Both the position numbers and the translations under genes were made by a program. Below, one piece after another: positions 47,522 to 56,579 of a stretch of 64,000 nt of DNA (its first letter is position 1; every line of letters begins with the position of its first letter). This DNA is from Propionimicrobium lymphophilum DSM 4903. GTDB lineage: Bacteria > Actinomycetota > Actinomycetes > Propionibacteriales > Propionibacteriaceae. The stretch is from contig NZ_KE384026.1 of assembly GCF_000423485.1 (NCBI RefSeq), positions 171,583 to 235,582 on the forward strand. The letters are read 5' to 3'. The notes below the pieces were generated by a model. It was given only the letters and a program-made list of their open reading frames with translations, did not search any database and was not told the origin of the DNA.

Positions 47522-48832
47522 ATGCTAACCACTGTCGATTTACGTGAGACTGATCTTGACGATTACACAGACGCAGTTCCGCGAGCAGAATTTAATGTAG
47601 AACGAGCCGTGGATGCGGTTCGCCCGATCTGCGAAGCCGTGAAGGCTGAGGGTATCGATGCTCTGAGGCGTTTCAGCGAGAAGTTCGATCATGTGGTTCC
47701 TGAGCATTTCAGGGTTCCTAAACACGCCTTGGACAATGCCCTTAAGAATTTAGATCCGAGCCTTCGAGCGGCTATCGAAGAAGCGATCAGAAGGCGTAGG
47801 GAAGTCTGCAGGCAAGCAGAACTAGAGGAAGGGCCGAAAACTGTCGCTCTCGATGACGGTGCGGTCGTAACCGACAAGCTGATTCCTGTTCGCAGGGTTG
47901 GGCTGTATGTTCCTGGTGGGCTTGCTCCGCTTGCCTCCAGCGTTCTTATGAATGTCGTGCCCGCTCAGGTCGCAGGCGTTGGATCTCTAGCAGTCGCGAC
48001 ACCTCCACAGAGTGAGTTTGGGGGGCTTCCGCATCCGACGACGCTCGCCGTGTGCTCGCTATTAGGGGTCGAAGAGGTTTATGCGGTTGGCGGGGCACAA
48101 GCCGTCGCGATGTTCGCTTACGGTGTTTCTGGGCTATGCCCCAGAGCAGATTTGGTCACTGGGCCAGGTAACATCTTCGTTGTCGCGGCAAAACGCTACC
48201 TAAGGGGCAGAGTAGGGATTGACTCAGAGGCCGGGCCTACGGAGATTGGGATACTAGCTGATTCAAGTGCAAATCCTGCGTTCGTAGCGGCTGATCTAAT
48301 CAGCCAGGCAGAACACGATCCTATGGCTGCATCCGTGTTGGTTACTGATTCCGAAAAGCTGGCTGCTTCCGTAAAAAATGAGGTTGCAAGGCAGGTGGAT
48401 CGTCTTGAGACGCGAGATCGTCTCAAAGAAGCGTTATCGGGTCAGCAGTCTGCGATTGTTTTGGTCCGTGATATCGAACAAGGCTTAGACGTCGTAAACG
48501 ATTATGGTGCAGAGCACCTGGAGATCCAGACCGCCGACTCTCAAGAAGTCGCGGATCGAGTTTCCAATGCGGGAGCTATTTTCGTCGGCTCTTACTCACC
48601 TGTGCCGCTCGGTGATTACTCAGCAGGATCCACCCACGTATTACCGACTGGGGGAGCAGCGAGGTACTCTTCGGGGCTGAATGTTCGTAGCTTCATGCGT
48701 TCCGTGCACTTGATCAATTACGATCGAGCAGCACTCGCGAGAATCGGAGCTGGAATCCAAGATTTTGCGCACGCTGAGAGGCTGCCCGGACACGCATACG
48801 CTATCGCCGTACGAACGCAGGAGGATAAATAA
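47522..48832 (+). CDS. hisD: Histidinol dehydrogenase HisD
   Basis: 436 residues. [20 protein letters not shown] (about 125), [27 protein letters not shown] and the zinc-binding [18 protein letters not shown] (about 258) plus [13 protein letters not shown] (about 364) are all present. It oxidises histidinol to histidine in two NAD-dependent steps. It opens the hisD-hisC-hisB-hisH-priA group, with hisC 2 bp later. Confidence 0.96.
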   Translation: MLTTVDLRETDLDDYTDAVPRAEFNVERAVDAVRPICEAVKAEGIDALRRFSEKFDHVVPEHFRVPKHALDNALKNLDPSLRAAIEEAIRRRREVCRQAELEEGPKTVALDDGAVVTDKLIPVRRVGLYVPGGLAPLASSVLMNVVPAQVAGVGSLAVATPPQSEFGGLPHPTTLAVCSLLGVEEVYAVGGAQAVAMFAYGVSGLCPRADLVTGPGNIFVVAAKRYLRGRVGIDSEAGPTEIGILADSSANPAFVAADLISQAEHDPMAASVLVTDSEKLAASVKNEVARQVDRLETRDRLKEALSGQQSAIVLVRDIEQGLDVVNDYGAEHLEIQTADSQEVADRVSNAGAIFVGSYSPVPLGDYSAGSTHVLPTGGAARYSSGLNVRSFMRSVHLINYDRAALARIGAGIQDFAHAERLPGHAYAIAVRTQEDK

Positions 48833-48834
48833 AA

Positions 48835-49935
48835 ATGTCCGATCGTCTTGATTCTTTGCCACTTCGTCCAGAACTAGTTGGGGAGGTGCCGTACGGTGCG
48901 CCACAGCTTGATGTCGAAGTGCAGCTAAACACTAACGAAAACCCTTATCCGCCTAGCCCTAGAGTGCGCAGGCAGATGGCCGATGCCGCTGAGAAGGTGG
49001 CTCGGAGTATCGACCGGTATCCCGATAGAGAGGCGACTGAGCTTCGACAGGAGCTAGCTAACTATCTTGGCTTCCAGCTGATGAAGGACAACATTTGGGT
49101 CGCTAACGGCAGCAATGAGATCATGGTTCAGCTGCTTGGCGCTTTCGGTGGCCCAGGTAGAACCGTTCTTACGTTCTCGCCGACTTATTCGATGTACCCA
49201 GAGTATGCGCGCAATACTCACACGAATTTCGTGGCGGTTCCTAGGCGTGAGGACTTCGGTCTTGACAGCGAGGATGTCCTCAAAGCGGCTCGTGAAAATA
49301 ATGCTGATGTCTTGATCATCACCACGCCGAATAACCCGACTGGCACTATCACTCCAGTTAAGACCCTCGAGGAAATCTGTGAGGGTTTCGACGGAATGGT
49401 GATCGTCGATGAAGCTTATCTAGAGTTTGCTGCAGAACCCCTCGATTCGGCGATCACACTTTTGCCTAAATATCCTAGGCTTGTTGTTGTTCGCACCATG
49501 AGTAAGGCATTCGCGCTTGCAGGTGGCCGTCTTGGCTATTTGGCGGCTAGCCCAGCAGTCGTTGACGCATGCCGAATCGTACGTCTTCCTTACCACCTCT
49601 CGAGCATGTCCCAGGCAATTGCTCTCGTAGCTTTAAAAAACGCTGACGAGATGCTCAACAAGGTGGGAGAGCTTCGAGAAACGATTCAGCGGACGCAGCA
49701 GTGGCTTAAGTCTAAGGGGCTGCGTGTAGTGCCCAGCCAGTCCAACTTTTGCCTGTTCGGCAGGTTTGAAGATCGTCACGATGCATGGCAGAAGCTTGTT
49801 GATCGAGGCGTGTTGATAAGAGAAGTAGGCCCGGATGGTTACCTGCGCGTTAACGCAGGAACCCCTGAAGAAATGTCGAAATTTCAGGAGGCGCTCTCCG
49901 AGGTGCTGGATGAAGTCAAGGTACTGAAAGGCTAG
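48835..49935 (+). CDS. hisC: Histidinol-phosphate aminotransferase HisC
   Basis: 366 residues, PLP fold type [18 protein letters not shown] at the start, [20 protein letters not shown] (about 88), [11 protein letters not shown] (about 163), [11 protein letters not shown], and the PLP Lys in [17 protein letters not shown] (about 223). It converts imidazole-acetol phosphate to histidinol phosphate. AGGAGG precedes the ATG; 2-bp gaps on both sides show tight coupling. Confidence 0.95.
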   Translation: MSDRLDSLPLRPELVGEVPYGAPQLDVEVQLNTNENPYPPSPRVRRQMADAAEKVARSIDRYPDREATELRQELANYLGFQLMKDNIWVANGSNEIMVQLLGAFGGPGRTVLTFSPTYSMYPEYARNTHTNFVAVPRREDFGLDSEDVLKAARENNADVLIITTPNNPTGTITPVKTLEEICEGFDGMVIVDEAYLEFAAEPLDSAITLLPKYPRLVVVRTMSKAFALAGGRLGYLAASPAVVDACRIVRLPYHLSSMSQAIALVALKNADEMLNKVGELRETIQRTQQWLKSKGLRVVPSQSNFCLFGRFEDRHDAWQKLVDRGVLIREVGPDGYLRVNAGTPEEMSKFQEALSEVLDEVKVLKG

Positions 49936-49937
49936 AA

Positions 49938-50558
49938 GTGGCGGAAAAGCAGGAAAGAATAGGCGAGGTTTCTAGGTCAACTAGCGAAAGCCAGGTTAGC
50001 GTCAAGCTAAATCTGGACGGAACTGGTCGCTCGAACATCTCAACTGGAGTCGGTTTCTACGACCACATGTTGACTGCATTGTCTAAGCACTCCTTGATCG
50101 ACATGGATATTTCGACAAAAGGAGATATCCACATCGATGGCCACCACACAATCGAGGACACCGCTATTGCGATCGGTCAGGCTCTCAGACAAGCGCTAGG
50201 AGACAAGAGGGGAATTCGTCGTTTCGGCGACGCAATGGTCCCGCTGGATGAAGCGTTAGCACAGTGCGTAGTGGATGTAGCAGGTCGAGCATACGCGAGC
50301 CTTTCCGGGGAACCGGAAAGCCAAATCAACGCTCGTATCGGTGGACTCGAACCTCACTACATAGGGTCCATGACTTACCACGTTTTCGAGGCGATCGCTT
50401 TCAACGCCGGAATCTGCATCCACTTGAGGCTTCTTGCCGGCCGCGATTCTCACCACATCGTTGAGGCTGAGTTCAAGGCGTTCGCACGTGCGCTAAGGGC
50501 AGCGGTCGAATACGACGATAGGGTCACAGGCGTTCCATCCACTAAGGGACTCCTTTGA
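49938..50558 (+). CDS. hisB: Imidazoleglycerol-phosphate dehydratase HisB
   Basis: 206 residues, dehydratase domain only (no phosphatase fusion), as in actinobacteria. The manganese-site blocks are [21 protein letters not shown] (about 56-76) and [20 protein letters not shown] (about 170-189), together with [18 protein letters not shown] start 2 bp after hisC. The stop overlaps the TTG start of hisH. Confidence 0.95.
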   Translation: MAEKQERIGEVSRSTSESQVSVKLNLDGTGRSNISTGVGFYDHMLTALSKHSLIDMDISTKGDIHIDGHHTIEDTAIAIGQALRQALGDKRGIRRFGDAMVPLDEALAQCVVDVAGRAYASLSGEPESQINARIGGLEPHYIGSMTYHVFEAIAFNAGICIHLRLLAGRDSHHIVEAEFKAFARALRAAVEYDDRVTGVPSTKGLL

Positions 50559-51181
50559 GCCGAAAAGTCGGAGTTTTAGATTACGGATCAGGCAATCTAG
50601 CTTCAGCTTGCAGAGCGCTCAGTAACGCGGGTGCTGACGTTACGTGCTCCTCAAAAAGTTCTGAATTAGCTGGGCTGGATGCGCTTGTAGTGCCTGGCGT
50701 TGGCTCGTTCGACGTCTGCATGCGTGGCATCAAATCACTTGGTGGAGATGAGCTGATTGCTTCGTTCGCCGATGATCAGAAGCCTGTCCTAGGGATCTGC
50801 GTCGGTCACCAGGTGCTATTTTCTGAAGGCGTCGAGAACAGCGGATGCCCCGGTTTAGGGTTGTACCCAGGCGTAGTTGAGAAGCTAGACGCGACGAGGC
50901 TGCCGCACGTCGGCTGGAACGATCTCCTCTTTGAAAGCTCCTCAGAAATGTTCGGGTGTCTGGAAGGGCAAAAATGCTATTTCGTGCATAGTTTTGCCGC
51001 ACATCGATACAGCAACGGAGCATTATCTACGCCAGTGGGCGCTGAAGTAATCTACGCTTGCCACAGCGATGACGAGTTCATCGCGGCCGTTCAATATGGA
51101 ACAGTAACCAGCACGCAATTTCATCCGGAGAAATCTGGACAGGCCGGGGCAACCCTACTGAAAAATTGGGTCATAAGATAA
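50555..51181 (+). CDS. hisH: Imidazole glycerol phosphate synthase subunit HisH
   Basis: 208 residues, class I glutaminase. [16 protein letters not shown] at the start, Cys nucleophile in [16 protein letters not shown] (about 81), and the His-Glu pair in [12 protein letters not shown] (about 193). It feeds ammonia to HisF. TTG start overlaps the hisB stop and has AAGGGA upstream. The usual partner hisF is not adjacent. Confidence 0.93.
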   Translation: MSRKVGVLDYGSGNLASACRALSNAGADVTCSSKSSELAGLDALVVPGVGSFDVCMRGIKSLGGDELIASFADDQKPVLGICVGHQVLFSEGVENSGCPGLGLYPGVVEKLDATRLPHVGWNDLLFESSSEMFGCLEGQKCYFVHSFAAHRYSNGALSTPVGAEVIYACHSDDEFIAAVQYGTVTSTQFHPEKSGQAGATLLKNWVIR

Positions 51182-51184
51182 TCT
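51179..51184 (+). promoter_or_regulatory. -10 box of a probable internal leaderless promoter (priA)
   Basis: TAATCT fits TANNNT, overlaps the hisH stop codon and ends 7 nt before the priA ATG. Confidence 0.4.
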
Positions 51185-51191
51185 CTTTAGT

Positions 51192-51950
51192 ATGAGCGAA
51201 AACGTGAATCCTGAAGTTAAGAAGCTGGAACTTCTTCCTGCAGTTGACGTCCAGGACGGCGGCGCCGTACAGCTCGTGCAGGGCATTGCTGGCACCGAGC
51301 GTACCTTCGGCGACCCGTTGGAGGCGGCGAAGCGCTGGCAGGATGCTGGCGCCGAATGGATTCACTTGGTTGACCTCGACGCAGCTTTCGGCAGGGGCTC
51401 TAACGCAGAGATACTTTCGAACATCGTTTCGCAGATGGGCATCAAAGTCGAGATGTCTGGTGGTATTCGCGATGACGAATCTCTGGAGCGTGCGCTGGAG
51501 GCCGGAGCCACCCGCGTTAACGTGAGCACAGCTGCTCTAGAGAACCCAAAGTGGTGTGAGAAGATCATCACGAAATATCCTGAACAGGTGGCTATCGGCC
51601 TCGACGTTCGTGGCACGAAATTGGCTGCTCGCGGCTGGACTCGCGAAGGCGGCGATCTTTTTGAGACGATCTCGAAAATGGACGATGCCGGATGTGTGCG
51701 CTACGTAGTAACTGACGTGGCAAGCGACGGCATGTTGACTGGTCCAAATCTAGAATTGCTTGGTGCGGTTTGTGCCCACACCGATGCCAAAGTGGTCGCA
51801 AGTGGTGGAATCTCTGACCTGCAGCAGATTCGCCAGCTTTCTGGCCTGGTTCCTATCGGAGTGGAGGGTGCCATCATCGGCACCGCTTTGTACCTAGGCA
51901 ATTTCACTTTGGAAGATGCTTTAGTCGCTGCGGCTAATCCAAGGGGATGA
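51192..51950 (+). CDS. priA: Phosphoribosyl isomerase PriA (HisA, possibly also TrpF)
   Basis: 252 residues, beta/alpha barrel. Catalytic Asp pair in [11 protein letters not shown] and [43 protein letters not shown] and [11 protein letters not shown] follow. The PriA-type residues Arg and Trp in [12 protein letters not shown] (about 145-147) are kept, which argues for the dual HisA/TrpF family of actinobacteria. Unusually, the AVRLVQG block of PriA/HisA proteins reads AVQLVQG, changing a normally conserved substrate-contacting Arg to Gln. ProFAR isomerisation is expected; the TrpF activity is open. It begins 10 bp after hisH. Confidence 0.9.
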   Translation: MSENVNPEVKKLELLPAVDVQDGGAVQLVQGIAGTERTFGDPLEAAKRWQDAGAEWIHLVDLDAAFGRGSNAEILSNIVSQMGIKVEMSGGIRDDESLERALEAGATRVNVSTAALENPKWCEKIITKYPEQVAIGLDVRGTKLAARGWTREGGDLFETISKMDDAGCVRYVVTDVASDGMLTGPNLELLGAVCAHTDAKVVASGGISDLQQIRQLSGLVPIGVEGAIIGTALYLGNFTLEDALVAAANPRG

Positions 51951-51958
51951 TTTTCTAA

Positions 51959-52984
51959 ATGGCCTTAACTTGGGCTGAGGCTTTCGTCGAGCCGAGTCTG
52001 GACTGGCAGTTCCTGTCCGAAGGGGATCTGGAAGCCGTGGCAGAGCTTCGGGTGGCCATCGAATACTTCGATGATCCAGTTGAGCACCGGAGCCTGGAGC
52101 AGATGCGCCGTGACTTTCATGCTCCGCATAGCCATCCGCAACAGCATAGTGTTGTTGGTCGCGACAAAGCCGGAACGATAGTCGCTTACGCGTGGAACCA
52201 CCCGTCGCGCTCTGATCTAGACGATCTTGAGGTCTGGCTCGAAATAGGGGTTCATCCTGGCTGGCGACACAGAAAAATCGGCGAGCGTCTAGTCGACTGG
52301 TCGATTGAGCGAGCAAAGATGTGGTTCGAATACATCAAGGCTCGAAGAGAACAGTCCAACGAAACGGTGAATAGTCTCAAGCTCACCATGGTCGTCGATG
52401 AGGGTTCTCGTATTCAAGAAGATCTTGTCCAAAATGGCACGTTGAAGCCGCAAAGATGGTTTTTCGACATGCATCGGCAGATCCACGATGCCAACGATTA
52501 CCCTAAGGTGCAGCTGCCTGAAGGATTTCGGATTGAATGCTTTTCGAAAGAATTGAGCGAATCAGTTCGTAACGCTCATAATCTGGCTTTCAGCACGCGC
52601 GAGGGCACTAAGGACATCAGCCAAGAAGATTGGTACGCCCTAGTTAACCGACCGGAATGTAGAAAAGATTGGTCTTGGGTGGTTGTGCATGAACCTACTG
52701 GTCAGATAGCCGGATATATCATTAATTCTCAGTTGCGTGAGGAAGACCACGATGTCCGCGAAGGCTGGACTGATATGCTCGGCGTTGTTCCGGAGTTTAG
52801 AAGCCAGGGGATAGGTGCGAATCTTCTGTGCAGTTCAATAAAATCATTCGCTGAAAATGGTGCCAATTTTGCTGGAATTGGTGTTGACACAGAAAATGCC
52901 GGAGGCAGCGCTGACCTCTTTAGCTCGTTGGGATACGTCTCTGCGGACCGCGTAGTCTTGTACGGCGCGAGTTTTAGGGACTAA
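51959..52984 (+). CDS. Double GNAT-domain acetyltransferase (mycothiol-synthase-like)
   Basis: A 341-residue protein with two GNAT folds. The first has LEIGVHPGWRHRKIGERLVDW (about 96-116) and the second DMLGVVPEFRSQGIGANLL (about 264-282), each the acetyl-CoA-binding motif A. Tandem GNAT proteins in actinobacteria include MshD, but no other mycothiol gene is here, so the substrate is unknown. It begins 8 bp after priA and likely shares its transcript. Confidence 0.8.
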   Translation: MALTWAEAFVEPSLDWQFLSEGDLEAVAELRVAIEYFDDPVEHRSLEQMRRDFHAPHSHPQQHSVVGRDKAGTIVAYAWNHPSRSDLDDLEVWLEIGVHPGWRHRKIGERLVDWSIERAKMWFEYIKARREQSNETVNSLKLTMVVDEGSRIQEDLVQNGTLKPQRWFFDMHRQIHDANDYPKVQLPEGFRIECFSKELSESVRNAHNLAFSTREGTKDISQEDWYALVNRPECRKDWSWVVVHEPTGQIAGYIINSQLREEDHDVREGWTDMLGVVPEFRSQGIGANLLCSSIKSFAENGANFAGIGVDTENAGGSADLFSSLGYVSADRVVLYGASFRD

Positions 52985-53029
52985 CCCGTTATTATTAACT
53001 GTCGTTTTAGATAGAGAAAGGGGCCAGGA

Positions 53030-53827
53030 ATGTCTGGACACTCTAAGTGGGCAACCACGAAACACAAGAAAGCAGCCATCGACGCTAAGCGCGGCAAACT
53101 TTTCGCCAAGCTGATTAAGAACGTCGAAGTTGCTGCTCGAGTTGGTGGCGGTGATCCTGGCGGAAACCCGGCTCTATACGATGCTATCCAGAAGGCTAAG
53201 AAGAGCTCTGTTCCGAACGATAACATCGATCGTGCAGTAAAGCGCGGCTCCGGTGAGGGCGCTGACGCAGTCAGCTACGAAGAGGTTATTTACGAAGCTT
53301 ACGGCCCTGAAGGCGTGGCGATTCTTATTGAGTGCCTTACCGATAACCGCAATCGTTCTATCTCTGACGTGCGTGTTGCAGTTACCCGTAATGGTGGCAC
53401 AATCGCTGATGGAGGTTCCGTCCAGCGCCTGTTCGAGCGCAAAGGCGTCGTTACGGTAGCGAAGAACCAGGAATATGAGGAAGGCCGGAAGACCCTGACT
53501 CGAACCGTCAGTGAAGATGATCTTCTTGAGGCAACTATCGAGGCTAACGCTGAAGACATCGTTGACGAGGACGAGGTTTTCGAGCTGATCAGTGCACCTA
53601 CCGATGTAGTTGAAGTCCGCAAGGCTGTCCAGGCCGCTGGTTTCGACTACGACTCCGCTGAGACTCGATTCGTAGCCACCTACGATCAGATGCTCACCAG
53701 CGTCGAAGACGCGGAGAAGCTCAATCGCATTTTGGACGCTTTGGAAGACTGCGACGATGTGCAAGAGGTCTACCACAACGCTGCTATGTCTGACGAGGTC
53801 CGTGAAGCTCTGGAGTCCGACGACTAG
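53030..53827 (+). CDS. YebC/TACO1 family protein
   Basis: 265 residues. [22 protein letters not shown] is the invariant start of the family, followed by [43 protein letters not shown] and FERKGVV. It has been described as a transcription regulator and, more recently, as a ribosome-associated factor helping translation of proline stretches. GAAAGGGG/AGGA precedes the ATG. It is adjacent to ruvC (2 bp), the normal yebC-ruvCAB arrangement. Confidence 0.95.
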   Translation: MSGHSKWATTKHKKAAIDAKRGKLFAKLIKNVEVAARVGGGDPGGNPALYDAIQKAKKSSVPNDNIDRAVKRGSGEGADAVSYEEVIYEAYGPEGVAILIECLTDNRNRSISDVRVAVTRNGGTIADGGSVQRLFERKGVVTVAKNQEYEEGRKTLTRTVSEDDLLEATIEANAEDIVDEDEVFELISAPTDVVEVRKAVQAAGFDYDSAETRFVATYDQMLTSVEDAEKLNRILDALEDCDDVQEVYHNAAMSDEVREALESDD

Positions 53828-53829
53828 CG

Positions 53830-54336
53830 ATGAGAGTTTTAGGCGTTGACCCTGGGCTGACGCGCTGCGGCGTTGGTGTTGTAGAAGCGCAGCCAGGTCA
53901 ACGCCCTAGTCTTGTTGCTGTTGGTGTTATCCGGACTAGCCCCAATACAGATCTTTCGAAGAGACTTTTAAAGATAAATAACGACCTGCAGAGTTGGGTC
54001 AAGCAAACTAAGCCCGATCAGATTGCTATCGAAAGGGTATTTGCTCAGCACAATTTGCACACGGTAGTACCAACGGCACAAGCGGCTGGCATAGCAATGC
54101 TAATCGCAGCTCAAGAGGGGGTACCCGCCACCTACCACACCCCCAGCGAAGTCAAGGCAGCGGTAAGCGGATCTGGCACCGCCAATAAAGCTCAGGTGGC
54201 GAATATGATCACAAAAATTCTAGGCCTGAGCGCCCCACCAAAACCAGCAGATGCTGCTGACGCCGTGGCTTTAGCTATCTGCCATATTTGGAGGGGCGAA
54301 ACTACAAACAGGCTTACCCGAGCTATGCGTTCTTAG
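53830..54336 (+). CDS. ruvC: Holliday junction endonuclease RuvC
   Basis: 168 residues. RNase-H-fold catalytic acids are visible: Asp in VLGVDPGLTRCGVGVVE, Glu in QIAIERVFAQHN (about 69) and Asp residues in PADAADAVALAICH (about 138-151). It cuts Holliday junctions in concert with RuvAB. Start 2 bp after yebC with no separate ribosome site, so translation is probably coupled. A LexA-like box lies between it and ruvA. Confidence 0.94.
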   Translation: MRVLGVDPGLTRCGVGVVEAQPGQRPSLVAVGVIRTSPNTDLSKRLLKINNDLQSWVKQTKPDQIAIERVFAQHNLHTVVPTAQAAGIAMLIAAQEGVPATYHTPSEVKAAVSGSGTANKAQVANMITKILGLSAPPKPADAADAVALAICHIWRGETTNRLTRAMRS

Positions 54337-54356
54337 TTCACAAGATAACATTGTAT

Positions 54357-54372
54357 TCGAACTAATGTACGG
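54357..54372. promoter_or_regulatory. LexA (SOS) box candidate upstream of ruvA
   Basis: TCGAAC-TAAT-GTACGG matches the actinobacterial/Gram-positive LexA operator TCGAAC-N4-GTTCGA at 10 of 12 defined positions. It lies in the 51-bp ruvC-ruvA gap, 16 bp before the ruvA ATG. It would allow DNA-damage induction of ruvAB separately from ruvC. Confidence 0.6.
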
Positions 54373-54387
54373 GCTTAAAGGAGATAG

Positions 54388-54981
54388 ATGATAGCGCGGT
54401 TAAGCGGCGAGGTCGTTGAAAGAACTTCTTCATTCGTGGTTATCGATGTTGGGGGAGTCGGATACCAAGTTTTCGTCACCCCGTCTACCTCCGCTAAGCA
54501 GCGGCTGGGTAAAGAAGCGACTTTGCATACGGCCATGGTCGTTAGAGAAGACGCGATCATCCTTTATGGTTTCGCGGAGCGCCTCGAACGAGAGACTTTC
54601 GATCTGGTCCAGACTGCCTCTGGAGTTGGGGCGAAAACTGCTTTGGCAATGTTGGCCACGCTCGGTCCGGAAAAAATCGTTTCTGCGATTTTGAATGAGG
54701 ACGAGAAAGCAATCACTTCGGTCCCCGGGATCGGCCGTAAAGGCGCACAACGAATAATTCTTGAGCTTAAGGACAAGGTTTCAAAACTTGGCGTGGAACC
54801 TTCTAACGTTAATGCAGATGGGCCAATAGGCTGGAAAGAACAGGTCACTGCTGGTTTGGTCGGGCTGGGGTATTCAGCAAGCGTCGCTGAAGATGCCTGC
54901 AATCAGATTAGTGGTTTGGCGACGGTAGAAACGTCTGTGGCGGATTTGCTCAAAGCAGCGCTGCGAACTCTCGCGAAATAG
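54388..54981 (+). CDS. ruvA: Holliday junction helicase subunit RuvA
   Basis: 197 residues. OB-fold N-terminal domain (MIARLSGEVVERTSSFVVID), tandem helix-hairpin-helix (LVQTASGVGAKTALAML, ITSVPGIGRKGAQRIILEL) and the C-terminal RuvB-contact domain. It binds the junction as a tetramer and loads RuvB. AAAGGAG precedes the ATG. ruvB follows after 9 bp. Confidence 0.95.
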   Translation: MIARLSGEVVERTSSFVVIDVGGVGYQVFVTPSTSAKQRLGKEATLHTAMVVREDAIILYGFAERLERETFDLVQTASGVGAKTALAMLATLGPEKIVSAILNEDEKAITSVPGIGRKGAQRIILELKDKVSKLGVEPSNVNADGPIGWKEQVTAGLVGLGYSASVAEDACNQISGLATVETSVADLLKAALRTLAK

Positions 54982-54990
54982 GAATTTTTG

Positions 54991-56058
54991 ATGAATTTGC
55001 CAGGTCAGATCGATCCCGAGTCGCTTGGAATTAGCGACGAGCAGAAGGCGGCAGCGGTAAATCCTGTGGCTGATTCCGACGATAAGGTCGTTGACGGTGC
55101 CCTTCGTCCTTCGTCGTTAGCTGAGTTCACCGGACAGCCAAGAGTGGCAGATCAGCTCGGTTTGATGCTTGCTGCGGCAAAGCACCGCAATGCGGCCCCC
55201 GATCACGTCTTGCTTTCAGGGCCTCCAGGATTGGGAAAGACTACGTTGGCGATGATCATTGCCAACGAGCTATCAGCTCCGATACGAATTACATCCGGTC
55301 CAGCTATACAGCATCCTGGGGACCTTGCGGCAATACTTTCTAGTCTCGTTTCGGGTGAGATTCTCTTCATGGACGAGATACATCGAATGAGTCGTCCTGC
55401 GGCAGAAATGCTATATCTAGCAATGGAGGACTTCCGAGTAGACGTGGTGGTTGGAAAGGGGCCAGGCGCGACTGCTATTCCTCTCGAGATACCGCCCTTC
55501 ACACTCGTCGGCGCAACAACTCGTTCCGGGCTGCTGCCAGGTCCATTGCGCGATCGTTTCGGATTCACCGCTCAACTAGATTTCTACGAGTCAGCTGACC
55601 TCACGAGCATCGTCTTGAGGTCAGCCCAGAAGCTAGAGATCGATCTTGGGAAGGAACCTGCGGTAGAGATCGCCCGGAGATCTAGGGGGACGCCGCGTAT
55701 TGCCAACCGACTGCTGCGCAGGGTTAGGGACTACGCCCAAGTAAAGAATGGCGGAAAGATCACTAAAGATATCGCGGTTGCCACTCTTGAACTCTATGAA
55801 GTGGATTCCCTGGGGCTGGACAAGCTAGATCGACAAGTTCTCGACGCTGTTTGCTGCAAGTTTGGCGGTGGGCCAGTAGGACTATCCACGCTGGCAATTG
55901 CGGTGGGAGAAGAGACGGATACCGTGTCGGAGGTGGCTGAGCCATTTTTGGTTCGGCTAGGTTTTCTCATGAGGACGCCTAGGGGACGTGTAGCGACCGA
56001 AGAAGGCTGGGCGCATTTGGGGTTGAAGCCACCCAGCGAGCCTAATTTGTTCGACTAG
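54991..56058 (+). CDS. ruvB: Holliday junction helicase subunit RuvB
   Basis: About 355 residues, AAA+ motor. Walker [16 protein letters not shown] (about 72), Walker [11 protein letters not shown], sensor 1 [10 protein letters not shown], arginine finger region PGPLRDRFG, and the winged-helix end ([18 protein letters not shown]-like). It drives branch migration. ATG 54991 is preferred (AGGA upstream) over a TTG one codon earlier. Confidence 0.96.
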   Translation: MNLPGQIDPESLGISDEQKAAAVNPVADSDDKVVDGALRPSSLAEFTGQPRVADQLGLMLAAAKHRNAAPDHVLLSGPPGLGKTTLAMIIANELSAPIRITSGPAIQHPGDLAAILSSLVSGEILFMDEIHRMSRPAAEMLYLAMEDFRVDVVVGKGPGATAIPLEIPPFTLVGATTRSGLLPGPLRDRFGFTAQLDFYESADLTSIVLRSAQKLEIDLGKEPAVEIARRSRGTPRIANRLLRRVRDYAQVKNGGKITKDIAVATLELYEVDSLGLDKLDRQVLDAVCCKFGGGPVGLSTLAIAVGEETDTVSEVAEPFLVRLGFLMRTPRGRVATEEGWAHLGLKPPSEPNLFD

Positions 56059-56137
56059 TTGCTAGTTCGTTAGTTCAAATAAGCAGATTTAACTGAATAA
56101 GGATAGACTTCCAAGGGTTTGAAAAATGATTGGTTAG

Positions 56138-56578
56138 GTGAGTATGTCTCTTCTTCTAATTTTGGCTGTCGGTATCGGCTTTATGTGGCTCATGAGCCGT
56201 CCGCAGCGCAAAGCAATGAAGGAACAACAGCAGCAGCTTGCAGCGGTGCGGCCGGGTGACCGAGTGCTGCTTCAGTCCGGTGTTTATTGCACCGTCCGAG
56301 AGGTCGGCGATCGACAGCTCATCGTCGAATACGCTCCTGGTGTGGACGTTCCGGTTCTAAAACATGTCATGGTTCGCAAGGTCAACGATGGTGAAGAAGA
56401 ATTCCAGTTTGACGATCAGCTCGAATCAGTAAACGACTTCGAATTTGATCCTGCAATCGACTCTGAATTGACTGCCGGCTCTGAGGAATTCTCTTTTGGA
56501 GAATCTGAGGACACCCCTGGAAACAATCCGGTTATCGATTCTGAAACTGTCGAGATAACTGAAACTGAGGAGAAGTAA
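56138..56578 (+). CDS. yajC: Preprotein translocase subunit YajC
   Basis: 146 residues. One N-terminal helix (LLLILAVGIGFMWLMSRPQRK), then the YajC core AAVRPGDRVLLQSGVYCTVREV, and an acidic tail rich in Glu. It is an accessory of SecDF. Start is GTG 56138 or ATG 56144 (two codons later); neither has a clean spacer from AGGTG. It is 2 bp from secD. The long acidic C-terminal tail is typical of actinobacterial forms. Confidence 0.88.
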   Translation: MSMSLLLILAVGIGFMWLMSRPQRKAMKEQQQQLAAVRPGDRVLLQSGVYCTVREVGDRQLIVEYAPGVDVPVLKHVMVRKVNDGEEEFQFDDQLESVNDFEFDPAIDSELTAGSEEFSFGESEDTPGNNPVIDSETVEITETEEK

Positions 56579-56579
56579 C

